Shown here in pieces: positions 36,331-54,470 of a stretch of 64,000 bases of DNA; position 1 is the first letter of the stretch; each line of letters opens with the position of its first letter. The stretch is taken from the NCBI GenBank assembly GCA_008694505.1, contig VZDJ01007747.1, positions 10,262,399 through 10,326,398 on the forward strand, written 5' to 3'. A program made the position numbers and the translations under genes. The notes below the pieces were generated by a model that did no database searches, was not told the DNA's origin, and saw only the letters and a list, made by a program, of their open reading frames with translations. Source of the stretch: Cyanoderma ruficeps. Taxonomy: Eukaryota > Chordata > Aves > Passeriformes > Timaliidae.

Positions 36331-38243
36331 GAAACGATGATCAATGTACAAGCTACATCACATTTCATTTTGCCACTTCAGCATGAACTTTTCTCTTTGT
36401 GGTTTACGGCCGTGAGCTATAAAATCATAACAGTTATTTAAATCAAAATACAGCAACTGCTTCTCAAAAGAACACATTCATATTTGTCTTACATTTCTTG
36501 TAAAATCAAAAAGGATTTCATTATAAATGAAATATAACTTACAATACTTTAGTGCAAGCATTTCCTTTGCATCTAAGAAGCTTTCAGTTGTCCCACTAAA
36601 TATGGCATACTTAAGAGGCCAACTCTTAAAATAGCATGCTGCCAAGATATCCCATGAGAACTTTGAAAAACTGACACTGTTAACACTTTCTAGAATTAGT
36701 TAATCTGACCAAACTGGAAGTCAGAAAGCCCTGGTTATATGTTACAGTACTTTTGTCAAAAGGTAACTGCAAATCAAGGAACTGACATAATATCTACATT
36801 AGAAGAAAACAGGCACTGATTTAAAAAAATCAACATCTGCTCGTATATGCCATTTTGCAAGTCTTATGATTATACAGTAATTTTTAAGCACAGGAGTGTA
36901 CTTCAGTGCCTTACCAAGTAACAACAAACCTGCACAAAAATGCTGGTCTATGAGTTTTTTAATTTTTTTTAATACGACAGACAAAAAAAAACTGAAGGGT
37001 AGGTTTCATCACAAACATGCTCAAATCAGAGAACAAAAAAAGGATCAGCAGTAAACAAATGCTGCTCAAAAAGAAAATGTTGACAAAATATAGTGAATAC
37101 TATGTTTCAGTGGTCTCATTAGTATGGACTTACATTTACTGAAAAAAGAATAAGTGTAAAATTCAAATCCAACACTGATTTCTTCTGCTGCAGAAATCTA
37201 GTCATCTTTCATGAAGTTTGGCAAAAATGTTTGAAAATGGTGCAAATATATTGTGGAAATCTCTTTCTCTTATTAAGCCTGGCTTGGTGTTCCTTTGCTT
37301 TTAGAATGCAATTTCAGTTGGACTGGATTTTCCAAATTCTGAGTGTTTTAAGAACCATTAGTGTTTGGTGGTACAACAGAAAAATGTAACGACAAGTGTG
37401 CATAGTCCAATGACAGGAACAGATCAATGCCCCTGAAGTGCTTAAGGTGCATGAAAATATATAACAATGCAAACATTAATGTTTTCTTAGAGCCATTATT
37501 AATTTTATGTTTGTTAATTGTGGTTTTGGACCATAAAGTAGCCATTTGCTAAGAAATACTGCAAGACACAATTGCATACTTCATAATAGCACAGCCAGAA
37601 AGTTTGGAACAGTAAAGACAGGTTTGGGTCTTGCTTCCCATCTATCTTCCACAAAGGAAGTTCCCAAAAGCATATGAAAAGCTTTAGGCTTAGAAGTGTC
37701 ATATAATGGATGCATAAGACACTGAGCAGCAGACACAAAACCACCAAAAAACCACATAAACCAGAACCATCGGTTCTGTATAAAATCTGTATTTTCTTCA
37801 TCTACATTGCTGTTTAGTTTTTATTCCAATAATAACACAAAACTAAATGTTCAGACTGGTTGGAGCAGTTCTACCTGTGAACTCTCAGCTCTGAGTGACT
37901 CCAGCTCTAGAGAATTCAGGGTTCCCTTTGACCTTTCAACAGCAGGAATCCAGCACTCCATGTATTGCATGTATCTAATCCAAATACCTGTTGCATGTGG
38001 TTTGTAATGTGCATTTGTGTGTACTTCAAATGTGCCCTTTATGGGCAACCTCTAGGGAAAAACATCATTTGTATCTTCAAGGAAGTTTACACGGCAAAAG
38101 TGAGGAAATCTATGGGGATTGTTTGCTCTCAAATGTTTCTCAATAAATAAATAATAAAGAGGCTGGAGGACAGCCTGAGAGAAGCAGTCAGGGTCAGAAC
38201 ACCATAGAAATACATGAAGGGGTTTGATCTCTATTGTAAAAAC

Positions 38244-38249
38244 TTTATT
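38244..38249 (-). terminator. MFAP3L: Candidate proximal polyadenylation signal AATAAA
   Basis: A canonical AATAAA on the minus strand with a 'tggtgttctg' GT-rich patch some 45 bases downstream. Use would give a 3' UTR of about 2.4 kb. A run of poly-A-signal-like words around 38150 and 38280 makes this AT-rich segment a plausible 3' end, though equally it may be chance. Confidence 0.3.
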
Positions 38250-40676
38250 GTTTAAAAAGATTAAAATTAAAATACTGTAATAAATATTTTTACGACACTA
38301 AAAATTTTTAAAGTGTAATTTAAATGTTATTTTTATGCTTTCAAGGAGAACATCCTTGCTTATCTGTGCAATCTTAGTTGGGCACCAGGAAGGTAACTTT
38401 AGAATGCATGGGCATTGTTTGTAAATGCTGGACAGGCAGAAACATCAATGTATCTCTTCTCAGGAGGTTAAAGTGAATTAAAAGAGTTTAGTGCAAGTTC
38501 CTGCTTTTGTTTCTGCCCTTGTCCTTTTTCATATCAGAAACAAATCAAGTAACTTGAAAAAATGATGTGAACACTAAACAAACAGAAAAGTCCTTTGGAT
38601 TCAGACAGAAGTTACCGATTTGCATCATACTATTGTCAATCACACTGGTCACAAGTGAAGTTCTTTATGGTACTCTCTTCAACTAACTTCTGTTTTATGT
38701 TTATATTGCTTCGCTGGAACTCATATATTTCCAGTCACATTCCTAAAAGGGACTTTGCCCTTGCCTGTTTCCTTTTGGGCATGTGCAAATGCATTTTGGT
38801 TAGAAACCTGCCACTGTGTTGAGCACAAAAAAATATGAGACACCCGAATGCTGCCATTTCTCATAAGTTGGTTGTAAAATCTGAAGACCATTATTAAACA
38901 TGTAATTTTTTTTAACGACCTCAGAAAGATAATTATGGAGCCTTCTCTGCATCACCTAAGTGATAAGTAAGTCATGGAGTATTCCTGTATTGCACTGCTG
39001 GTGAGGCTCTGCGCTTTAACATAAGGAAGTTGACATAAGACCTCAGTTCATTATCAAGGGTTTTTTTATGTACCTGCAACATTGACTTTGTCTAGTCTTG
39101 ATTACCCATGCAGTTAATATAACTGATTGCCTCCAACACACACCTTATGGAGATGTGGCTGCTTCATTAAAATGTCCAGAGAGCCATCCATGCATCATCT
39201 CCCCACAGACCTAAGAGACTTCTTTTTCTACAATATACTTGATTCCAGATTTATTTTAAGTTTCTATATTTATACTACAGTCCTTCTTAAACACTATAAG
39301 GTCATAGATTGTTCATTAGTTCCAAACTAAATGTGTCAGGTAATTAAGTAATATGCTATTAACCCTACACAAACTCCTTGTAAGTGCTTTCTTTCCAGAC
39401 TCCCTGCAGAGAAGGTACTTTTTATTGTCTATCTGCAAGACAAATTACCACTTCCCTTCCACTCCTGGCATTTCCTGGCAGAAATGTTGATCCTTTTTAA
39501 TGCCACAATTGCTGTGATCATTAAAGCTTTACTGGGGTAGAGTCACATGTACTCAAGCAATGAACATCCTACATGTAGGAGGTTCCCAAAATCTCAATGC
39601 AATTCTATCACATTTAACAGTTTGCATGACTGTCTTTGTAATTTTATAGGACACTTGATAATATCTTTTTTTTCAGTTTGGATACAACGCTCTCAAACTG
39701 ATGCTTATATATGAATTTAGGCTTGATATCAGAATATATGCATTTTCTCAAAATTAAGAAGCCAAATAAAAGGGTATTTTGCCATTTCAGCCTTGTCATC
39801 AACTGATTACTGGCATTTGCAGGACTGTTATGGAACCTGCATATCTTCTGGTAAGGTGGTACATAGTTACTGCTTCCAAATTTCTTCAGAACAAGACATC
39901 TTGCATATTTGCAGCTGTTTTCCATATAAACTTCTGGCAACATAGAAAATGCTCAAATGTATGCAAAAAACCCCTGCAGAGCTGTTGGACTGCAACTTTG
40001 GGTAAGATGTTTACGGGCTTTCCCATCTGTAATATACACCTCAAACTTGTTTCTTCATGCAAAACAAACGATTGTTGGCATCTTCATTCCATAAAAAAGG
40101 GAAAACTATTTCCCATGTGGCTAAGCAGTGTGGTCTCAAATGAAATGGAAACATTTTAACTTTCTTTAATAGCCCTCTAAATCACAATGCAGCTGAGCAA
40201 ACAGGCTTTGTAAATGGGATCTATTAGGATTTTATTCGGCTACTGGAATGCTGCCTCTTGGGCAATATTTCAAATTCAGAAGTTAATATTTGCAAAAATG
40301 CAATAGATGGAAATAACGAGAGTGAAGGAGGAAAATGGAAACTAGTTTTATGTTTAGTAAGTTCAAGTGTCCTACATCAAAGACTACCAGTGACTTCCAG
40401 GAGGCCACTACAGGTGACTCCAGCCTAGATAATGCTGAGGTAAATGTTTCTTGGAAATACTCCTAATCAAAGAGAGCAATTAATATTAATGTAATAGCAA
40501 TTACTCTGCCATACATCATGGTAAACTAAACTCAAACTGAGAAGAAAGTGCCAAATAATCCACTTACATGCTTTTGCTATGATAGTCTCCAGGTAAGGCT
40601 TAGCGGCAAGTACAATATGTATTTTTAAAAGAGCTCCACCTGATTTTCCTGCTATGCATAGATTCAGGAGTAACTA

Positions 40677-45143
<4,467 letters not shown>

Positions 45144-45426
45144 CTTTATTCTCCTCCTCTTGGAGCAGGCGGCCATTGGAGTTGTACCATCTGTAACGCG
45201 GGCTGGGACTCCCTTGGACGTTGCAGTCGATCAAGGCACTGTGGCCCTCCTTGACTATGATGTGGTCGATGCGGGAGATCACCACAGGCGCGGCCCCCGT
45301 GTGTGTGTCAGTGCGGTTGAAAGTGCTGTTACTCACATCCTCAGCAGTGGTCAAAGCTGCTAATAAGATGACAAGGCGTGTGGTAGGCAGAAAGTACAAA
45401 AAGTGACGGCTGTTCAGTATGTCCAT
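45144..45426 (-). CDS. MFAP3L: MFAP3L, first coding exon (signal peptide and Ig N-terminal part)
   Basis: MFAP3L (microfibril-associated protein 3-like) is a single-pass membrane glycoprotein of the Ig superfamily; the human protein has been linked to EGFR and ERK2 signalling and is also reported in the nucleus. This exon encodes residues 1-94 plus one base of a glycine codon. ATG at 45426-45424 has A at -3 and G at +4, a strong Kozak context, with no other ATG in this exon's leader. Residues 17-28 form the hydrophobic core of a signal peptide, with probable cleavage after A28. N-glycosylation sequons are at N33 and N37 here, and N106 and N130 in the next exon. C68 in ALIDCNV is the first Ig cysteine and W80 the likely core tryptophan (RYRWYNSNG). 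The donor is AAAG|GTAGGA (GT at 45143-45142). Joined to the next exon, the reading is [19 protein letters not shown], and the product is 381 residues, somewhat shorter than the human protein (409 as I recall), chiefly in the C-terminal tail. Confidence 0.96.
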
Positions 45427-45545
45427 TTTCCTTCAGTGGTGTACACGACTGGCAGGGAACTGGTTCTGTTGAATGCGGGTCCTTGAGGTGAGCAGGTCAC
45501 AGGAGAGTTCTACTTTGATCTGTGCAATTTTATGTTTAAAATATC
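45427..45545 (-). other. MFAP3L: MFAP3L 5' UTR part of exon 2
   Basis: A leader of 119 bases lies between a splice acceptor (minus strand 'cttatttattttttatag', AG at 45547-45546) and the start codon. It contains no ATG. The acceptor has a T-rich tract and is the best one within 200 bases upstream of the start; 'gcacag' nearer the ATG is a weaker alternative. Confidence 0.6.
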
Positions 45546-48500
45546 CTATAAAAAATAAATAAGTACACTGAGATGGCATATATAAACAATCCATTAGATA
45601 TGCTCTTTTAAAATAGTGACACATCCATTAATGCATTTCACAATCATCAGCGCAGTGTCTTGTCTAAATGCTAATGTTATCACAGTACTTATCCTTACAG
45701 GAAAAAGATGCATACATTTTCCTGACAATGGTGTTGTTCAAAGTGACAGGCGTAGGAGAAGGCTTTTATCACCTAGACACTTAGCAGCAGTTTAGCTACA
45801 GTAGCAGCTACAGTTTTATGCCAAAAGTTCAACAGATTTTTAAATTTTTACATTTTTTTTAAAACATTCTCAAAATCTACAGGAAAATGGAGGTGCAGCA
45901 CGTTAAAAGCTGTCACTACCAGTTTGGTGCTGCAACTCTATCACGTGCATGGTCTTAGATGAACTGTAAAATATGGTGTAAGAAAGAACAATTCCAGGAA
46001 GGGTTTTTGGATCTAACACATGAATTCTTGATATACACATTTTTTCCCTAACACAGAAGCACACAGAGCAAAACATATCAGACCATTCACTTTTCTTAAG
46101 CTACTGCCGTCTAAGATAAAACATAGCATGGAAGACTATTCTTAAAAGAGGGTATTTCATGCTTGATAAAGTAATTTCAGTGTTGTTATTTTTAGAGCAG
46201 ATTCGTAAAGAAGAGTACTTGCTAGTGACATAATTATGGCTAATGTTCCTTTGAGATACAAATGAAGTTAGGACTTTTCCATTCCTTATGTGGCATTAAG
46301 CATTTTGCCTGTGTCCTTTTTGCACACTCTCCCTCAACTAATCACCCACAATGAGGCCTTTCTGAAGCAGTGATTTCAGTTTCTGGACAGAGGCCGGGGG
46401 GCGGGTGTTACAAATGTGCTTTCTATTGGCCTCATTATGCTCCCAGTGAACACAATTGGCATTCAGTACTGACTGAGGGCACAGTGTTGGCCTCAAAATG
46501 AGCACCTTGGAAAATTTCACTCAAGAGTCTAAAGGCCACAAATCATGTTAAAATCACGGAGAATCCAGCTATACTGTATCTACTCACGTGTTTCCAAGGT
46601 AAATAACTGAAGCTTAGTGAAATTTATTAGATACATGAATCTATCTGGAATCCAAATATAGGATTTGATTAATTAATTTGATGATCTAATGAACTTTCCC
46701 CAAATGAACATCTCCATTTCAAAAAACTTTATATTTTCTTAAATACACATTTGACCCATGGTAACTCATTTGCCTTAGCACACAAAATAACTGCTGACAA
46801 GATCAATTCTCTAGGTCAGTTCCATATATAGAGAAAACACTAAAGTAAAAAGAAACAAATGAAAAATCCCCTTCCTTATTTTCCTCTGTATTCAGAAAGA
46901 AAAGGAAGCAACCTTACTGTCTTTCACTGGTAATATTTAATTTAGGTTGTTCTGTTATGCATCCTCTCTTCTCTGTAAAGCAATGAATTTGCTTTCATAC
47001 AAATAGATGCAGGTGTTATTGAAAAAGCAAATTAATTCTTCCATTTTACAGGATGAATCATTACTAGAAATGAAAACCTATGTTTTTTTAGATAAATTGG
47101 TGGAATGATGTAGAGGTCTGTTCCAGCTTCAAGCCTGTCCTTGTTTTTTCTCTGCTTTTATTATTATTGAATGTGGAAGTATTTCTCTTGAAGAGACAGA
47201 ATAATTTTTAGCTTTAAATTAACATGCAAATCTCATTTTTCATATAGAGCTATATAAACAATGACTTCAGAAATCTATTTCCAATTATGCAAAGCATGTA
47301 GAGTCTGTGCTTTTGAGGGTACACTCTGTCTGAGTCAGCAGTTTGGAAAAAAACCTTCAGTTCTGCCTATTCACTTCAGTAACTATTTACATCTCATTTC
47401 TACTACTCCATTAACCTTGGAGACTGACATTCTTCATGATTACACATATTCAGTCTATAAAATGTTTCTGTACAGTGTGACAGATCTGCATTGCCCCATA
47501 CAGAAAAGCCAAAATCACACTTCCTGGCAAAGAAGCAGGAGCAGAGACTGGCTGGATTAAGGGAATGGGAAGGGCAAAAGATAACAATATAAACTGATTA
47601 AGCTTTGTGTTCTAATTACTGTCTGGAGCTTGTTATTACTATATTTGGGTCTATAATATATTTTTACAGCAGAAAAATCAGTAGCGATCCAAAAAGAGGT
47701 GTTTATTCTGGAGAGCAATTTGCATTCCAGAAGGAAATTAAATAGCATCTCCCCAGTGGCTGAACAGAAAACCTGTAAGGGAGGGACCAACAGTGTATTA
47801 GGAAGCTCAAGGTAACTGATGGCCCCCACTGATTGCACACAGCACAGGGATATGGGCGGAGGTTTGGAAGGTGTGGTGGCAGTAAGGTGTTGCCTATTCC
47901 GCATGTTTACCTGTTCTGAAGACAGAGCATACGGCAGCAGATTGTACCTTTGGGTAGTGATAGCAAATGTGACAGGTCCACAGTATGGCCAAAGGGTCGA
48001 TTGTTTGCCTGAGGGTAACAGTGACTCCCTCATTCTGGCCCAGAATGGAACCATAAATATCTGCAGTAAATTTTAGGAAATAGAGATGAATAATTTATGT
48101 CTACTGTGTAAGATTCTTACCTACTCCTTCTTTTTACTCCTGGGAATGTACTTTCTCATCTATGTTCCTGGAATGTAGAATATTAAGAAAACACTAAATA
48201 GCTGTGTAGATACATTTCTATTTGAACCAACTACAGTTTGATGGCTAATATGAGGAATAATCAGGCAGTAGGTTTAAAGCAGAATGTTTGGAAATGAAGG
48301 TTGCTGCTTTCATATGCCACCCAGGGAAGTGCTTGAGTATGTTTGAGGAGACAGGGAGACGTCTCTCTGAAGAATGGTGTTTCAAGATACAAGTTTAGAC
48401 AAATGTTCTCAGGGCAACTAGGAAGCAGTAGGCAATCCTTCCTTTGGTGTGAATCCTCTCCAATGTTATCAGGAAACAAAAAGAGACAGAAGAAAGCAAA

Positions 48501-51079
48501 GGTTTTCTTAGCCCCAACTGACACAAAAAAGTTACAGGGTGGCCATGCTGGGACCTGAATGTCCAGGACCCTCTGCAAACCTGCTGGGCATGACCAAGAA
48601 TGCTAGAGTCAGGTTCGGAAAGCAGGAAGAAGCAGAGAGAGAACTGAAAGGGTAGAAAATGTGCTCACATCAGATGCTGATGCAAAGGAAGATTTGCTGA
48701 GAGTTCCTGTCCTCCTGCTTTCCCATAGGCACAAGAGCAGCCCGAGGATATCAGGGAACACAGATCTGCCACCTGCTTGGATAACATAAGTGATGTAATG
48801 AGTGTTATGGTTTAACCACACAACTAAATGGGGAAAAGACTGAGACCATAATAGGACTGCTAGCAATATCTGGCAAAGCAGGAAGAGAATCCAGAGTATT
48901 GAAGAAGTGGGTACAGTGCTGTCACCCAGGATCTTGGCCACGGGAAGCAGCAGTTAGCTGTGACCCATGATAATCTCGATGAAGGCAGCCAAAACTGTAA
49001 CCTTTTAATCTGACCTAAGTCAGAGAAAACTGGATTGACTGGACTAAAACAAAGATTCCTGTAATGACTCCTCGAGACTGAGAGTAACACAGTACTCCAA
49101 AGAAGGAATCCCGAGACTTGCTTTGTAGGAACAGATTGAGTCTCAGAGCATTTTTGCTGTGAAAAGGTCACTATAAACAAAGAGTTAATTTCTGGTCATG
49201 GAAAGAATGTAATTGCCAAAGCACAGGAGCTACCTGTAAAATACTTACAAAAAATAAAACTCTATATAATATAATGAATGTGGTTACATATACTTTTTTT
49301 TTTTTTAATTTTTATTTTTACTTTTAAATTTGTGGTGCATGAAATGGAAAAAGAACACTCCTGGCTATTCTGAGCTATGTTTTCTGTTTTCCACCCAAAG
49401 CTGTGGGACAGGGACAGGCTTACCTCTGAAGATGGAGTGAAAGGAATCCCCAAGCTCTCCTCCAGCACCCAGAACATGTGTACAGGAAACTGTCCTGCTG
49501 TATTGTATCTGGAGCAACATTTACCACTCAACAATGCTTGCCAGTGGTCCATAGATTAAAAAGTTCTGGTTTTTAATTCCCCAACCCAAATGGCGTAAAT
49601 TGAAAATATTAAAGTAACAGGTTTACTGATTGGGAGATTAACTTCCAAGGAAAGACTTGAGCCAGATGAGAACACATGACAAGCTTTTCTTCTAAGTGAC
49701 ATGACAGCCAGCTCTATGCATTCTATTCAGAGAAGTCCTCTGGAATGTACTCCAGAAAAAGCAGAGCTGCAGCATGATAGTTTTACTCCTAACTAATGTG
49801 AAATGCGGACAAAAGCTGCAGTTACAAGTTCTCTGTCTAAAATCAGCCATCAGCCTAAACAGAAGACACATCTAGGACTGACTAGGAACATTAATCAGAA
49901 ACAGGTTCTGACTGACCATTTATTTTTTCGTGTCATACATGTGTTTGCTTCCCATACTACTGCCACCAAAGAAAATGGGTGTGGGGCCATGGTTTGTAAG
50001 TGTGGCATTTGTGCAGAACAACATGATGACAGAGCACAAAAGAACAGAAAAGGAGGGCAATGATGCGTACCTTTTCCTGGCTTGCTCACATCTGTAAGAC
50101 TGGCCTGTTCTTGTTCTTGGAATAATGTGTAATCCTATTAACTGTGAGGTTATTCAATTCATAAGTGAAGCACAAGAAGCCAGCTTACTGCATAATGCAT
50201 AAATTGTCCTCCTGTAGCTTTAACATCCCAATGCTCTGTTTCTTGGCTTGTAAGTGACCAAGAAAATTAAATTATTTTCATTCTGGTTCTCACTTGTCTA
50301 AAAGAAGTATAAAGCCTGATGCTACAAAACAAAATTCAGGCTAGTTTTTTATTATTTAAAAACTACTTGCTACCTCTCCTAGTTTCCCTAGGCAACATCT
50401 TTTAAGAGTGGGCAAAAGTAAAAGTTAACAGCTGTTAGTGAAACAAGAATGCAAATGAAGAAACTTATGCCACACAGGTGAGAAGCTCACTGCCAGTTCA
50501 TAGGCTTATAAGTGAGAACCTCCTACTGAAAAGGTCTAATTATTAGGATCCAGACATGCAGATGAAAAGAAATGTCACTCATTTACAACCAGCAGAAAAT
50601 TTCTGACTTATTTTTGTACTCATTTGTCAGTTGATAAAATATTAATGCTTGGTTCCAGAAGAGCTGCTCTGTTCATTCTCTTGGAGTGGGGGATTTCAGT
50701 CCTTCGTAGCTTCATGGCTTTCTGTTTCCCTGGCTATGTCGAACAGGTGACCTGCTGGTGATGTTTGTAAGATGAAGAGCTTCCTTCTGTACATCTAGAC
50801 TGGGGCCTCCCAGCTGGGCAACAGCCCCCAGTTATATGGTTATTTAGTCTCTTCAGCAGCCTTCAGCTGCCTGGGAACTTTAGGAAACTTCCCAACAGGG
50901 CTGAGCCCTGGCCATGTGTGCTCAGTCACCTGGTGTCACGCTGCCTTCAGCCACTTGATGGGAGGGTATAGAGAAGACAGACATGGGCTCCTCAGAGATG
51001 TGCTATGAAAGGACATGAGACAACGGACACATACTGCAACAACAGAAAGTGTGTGTATTTATGAAAAAACCTTTATGCA

Positions 51080-51215
51080 GGAGGGCAGTCAAGCCCTGCA
51101 ACAGGTTGTCCAGATGGGCTATGGAATCCCAATCTTTTAAGAAGTTCGAAACTTGACTGAGCTGGTCCTGCTTCATACGGCTGTTGAATCAGATGGCCTC
51201 CAGAGCTCTGCCCCA
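51080..51215 (+). mobile_element. CR1 LINE 3'-region fragment
   Basis: Landmarks in CR1 order are 'caacaggttgtccagatgggctatggaatccc', 'aagaagttcgaaacttgactgagctggtcctgcttcat' and 'gatggcctccagagctctgcccc'. They match the CR1 3' UTR but lack the octamer tail. The fragment is diverged, non-coding and antisense to MFAP3L within intron 1. Confidence 0.8.
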
Positions 51216-51504
51216 CCCCAACATGAAGAAACTCTAAGACTTCAGAAACACAAATACAAGAATTGTCTTGGGGAAGACAGTGAGAAAAAATATGTCTGAT
51301 CTTAAAAATTGCTATATGGGATGCTGGGAAATTGTCTTCATGATCTTCTTCATAATTTTTTTGAGTAGCATCATTTTAGAATGATAAGACAGGTTGAGAG
51401 TGTTGATGATACCCTGAAAAAAAAAAAGTATTTGGCCTTCTGCATGTATTTACATGACACAAACAGTATGTCTCCTCTTTACTATATACAGAAGAATTAT
51501 TTCC

Positions 51505-51662
51505 AGCCAAGGTAACTCTGAGCTTCTTTGTTACCCTCCACTGGACTTGCTTCACCCTGTCCACATCTTTCTTGTGCTGAGGAACCCAGACCTGGATGCA
51601 GTACTCCAGGTGGGTTCTCACAAGGGTAGAGGAGAGGGGAAGAATCATCTGCCTCAAGGTGA
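51505..51662 (-). mobile_element. CR1 LINE fragment, minus orientation
   Basis: 'cttgtgctgaggaacccagacctggatgcagtactccaggtgggttctcacaagg' and 'agaggggaagaatcatctgcctcaagg' are reverse-complement landmarks of the CR1 region around the end of ORF2. The fragment has no tail and sits 290 bp from an oppositely oriented CR1 piece. The 93-codon minus frame over it is a remnant of CR1 ORF2. Confidence 0.87.
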
Positions 51663-54400
51663 TTGTCTCAATTTCTTGACACAGGATAAAATAAGGACTG
51701 GGAATCTATAAAGATTCTCATGAGAGACTGCATATAATTTACAAGTACAGATTCATAGATTATGACAGCCTATGATGAATGTGGGGACTTAACTTCTGTA
51801 TATGCATTATCCTCTGAGTGTATGACCTGGGGCAGTGAACAGGAAGGGCTGTCAGTATGGCAACCTGGAGGCCTTTTCTAGCACTCCTGTCTTAAAAAAA
51901 ATATAACAAAGGAGCCTGTAAATTAATTGTATGTTTTGCAGGCATTGGTAAGTTCTTACAGGCAAACATTTGTCAATCTGTTTCATAAGGCGACAAATTA
52001 TAAATAACAACAAAAAAAAAGAAATTGGAAAAATCAAGGGGTGTAGCTTATTCTACCATTAATGGCAGAACCCGATCAAAACTTAGCCATTATCAGTTTT
52101 TGTCTTCTAAAATTATTTTGGTCTGAACACACACAACACTGTAGGGGGGTAACAAAGGAAAGAAGCATCATAAGATAAAATTGTCTTAGTTTCAGGGTTC
52201 CATAGTATAACAAGTCACTGCAGCAAAAGAGCAGTAAGCAATTAGGTGGTTACATATATTAGATGTGCAATTGAAAATTAATGTTATATCCAGACTTTTT
52301 ATTCAGGGAGAGAAGCATATGCCTTTCTATTCAGCAGTTGTACAATGAAAGAGTTTTCATGTTGCCTTTATTAGTGTGTAGATGTTTTAGATTTTTTTAC
52401 TGTAAATTTTTCCTCAGTTTCTCTTTATCTACTTCATGTTTCTCTTTATTCTCTTTATCCGATTTCATGTCTCAATATTGTAAAACTAGCAAACACATGG
52501 CATTCTAGAGCTTCACTTTAAATATTTGAAGAATGGACCCATTGATTTAACCATGTCTTTGAATGGTTTGATGTGCACTCTCCTGATGTCAATGAACACT
52601 CAGAGATGCTAATCCATTAATCTAAAAAAGAATGAAGACTGTTGGTGGGTAATTATTGGAGAGGTTATTTAAAAGAATGCCAAACCTCTGGAAAATCCCC
52701 TTTTGATGCCACAACTCCTGTAATTCCAGCATCTCTGCCATATCAAATCAGCTTTTTGAAAAATACACTGAAACAACAAAAGCACTCAGGTAACTTGGAT
52801 GCTTAACTTCTCATTAAAAAGTTGTCATTCAGTTGTGCACTCTTATATGGACTGAGAAATCTGAGTTTTCTTTCCATGTGGTATTTTAATGACTGCAGCA
52901 AAAGCAAAGCTCTATATTTAGTGGAGAAGTTGTTGTTTTTCATCAAGGCAGGTACTGTCGTGAAAATGTTCTACCAAGTTGTAGGTTACCTAGATCATAA
53001 AGCAAATTCAACACTATTGATAGTGGAGATTTTTCAAGGCCCAGCTTATGTCTGATTAGGTATAAATTCTTTGAAGAATTTTATTCTTAGAAATAAAATC
53101 TTTGTTTATATAGATTATCTAGATTTACTCGGTGTTTATTTATTTGAAGGCTGTACAATTACCGTTGAATATAGTTCTGTATACAAATGTCTTATTCCAG
53201 AAATATTTGTATGGGTTTAAGAGTCCCTTGCTTAACTCCTTGCAAACTTTCAGCACAGCTGCTGGTTTGCTGTTACAGTAAATGCAAAGGCATCAATGCT
53301 TAAGAGTTCCCTCTGTTGAGAAAGGAGGAACAACGAAGACACACAGAGAATCCCTCCCATACTTCCATGTACATCTGAGCCCTGCCTGGCCTCACCAAGT
53401 TCTACATCTCTTTCATTTTCTTTATGCACCTTGTATCTTTTATTTATTCTAGCACTCTGTAAGCATTATTCTGCCAACAGTTTAAATAACCAAATTGCAA
53501 ATGCAACAGATCTCATATGCTCTTGGCAAGGCTTATGAGACTCTGCTAAGAACATAGCAATGCAGAATGTGGCACAGTTCACTTCCTTCCACTTCCTCCT
53601 TTGAGCTCTGCTTGTTAAAGCTAACCATCCCTTAAGCATATCTAGTGGCTTTCTTTTTCCAAAGGAAGCAGGAAAATTCCAGATGTAGGACATTTAAATA
53701 TAACACAAAACTAAAAATTAAATTTTGCTTAAACAAAAATATGAAGGACTTTGCAGGCTAAAAATTCAATTTAAGCTCTAAATTTTGAACAACTGAATGT
53801 TTTCAATGCACTGATATAGTTTATATTATGCTATTTTAACAAAAGACTCCCATATTATTTGGAACATATAAGAAAAAATAATATGAGAAAACAGATTTGA
53901 GTAAGACTAATTCTTCCCTATCCCTATAGAACTGTAAGATGGATATAATTTTTAATGATTGGCTTTCATGTTTATCGGTTGCTGGGATACAGGGCAAGGA
54001 GGTTACACATAGATGCCATGATTAGGACAGGATTAACCTTGTCAGAGGAGGAATTTAAAGGAATCTAAGCGCTCATGACTGATTGCATTTGAAAGTGATT
54101 ATTTCAGATTAAAGGTGTCTGCACCTCTTTCCTCCACATGTAACAAAGGGGACAGAAGATGAATTCAAACAAGCTTGCCCTGCACCATGCAGCAGCTTAA
54201 GTCTTGCTTGTACCCAAACGTGATCAATTCAGCCCTCTCCAAGCATGACTGTATATTGCCATGCATAAGCAATAATTTAGCTGAAGGCCCTCAAGAGTTT
54301 ACTAAAGAACCTCTATAATTTCAGACTTGTGTGCCAGTTAGGTCTACGCTGCACTGAAAAGCATAACAGTAAAAGCACATAACTTTCTCAGCATCCAGTA

Positions 54401-54470
54401 CTGTGTGTGTACCACACAGTCACACACATAGGACTGGGAACCACACACACACCCAGCTCCAGTAGTGCCC
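54401..54470. repeat. GT/AC-rich patch with a short hairpin
   Basis: An 8-bp inverted repeat ACTGTGTG / CACACAGT with a 5-base spacer (54400-54420) is followed by CACACACA runs. It is the only notable low-complexity piece in this part of intron 1. Confidence 0.6.

Larger units (their letters stand above)
36325..40676 (-). other. MFAP3L: Probable MFAP3L 3' UTR (end uncertain)
   Basis: The region beyond the stop codon has no repeat I recognise and several AATAAA signals on the minus strand (plus-strand TTTATT): 39421-39426, 39250-39255, 38244-38249 and 36325-36330. A 3' UTR of some kilobases is plausible for this gene, but which signal is used cannot be read from sequence. Frames of 60-126 codons here have no recognisable similarity and I do not call them genes. 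Confidence 0.4.

Noticed and set aside
48800..48835. LTR-like start ('ttatggtttaaccacacaac')
   Set aside because: It resembles the edge of some avian LTRs, but no further LTR landmarks follow, so the match is too short to support.
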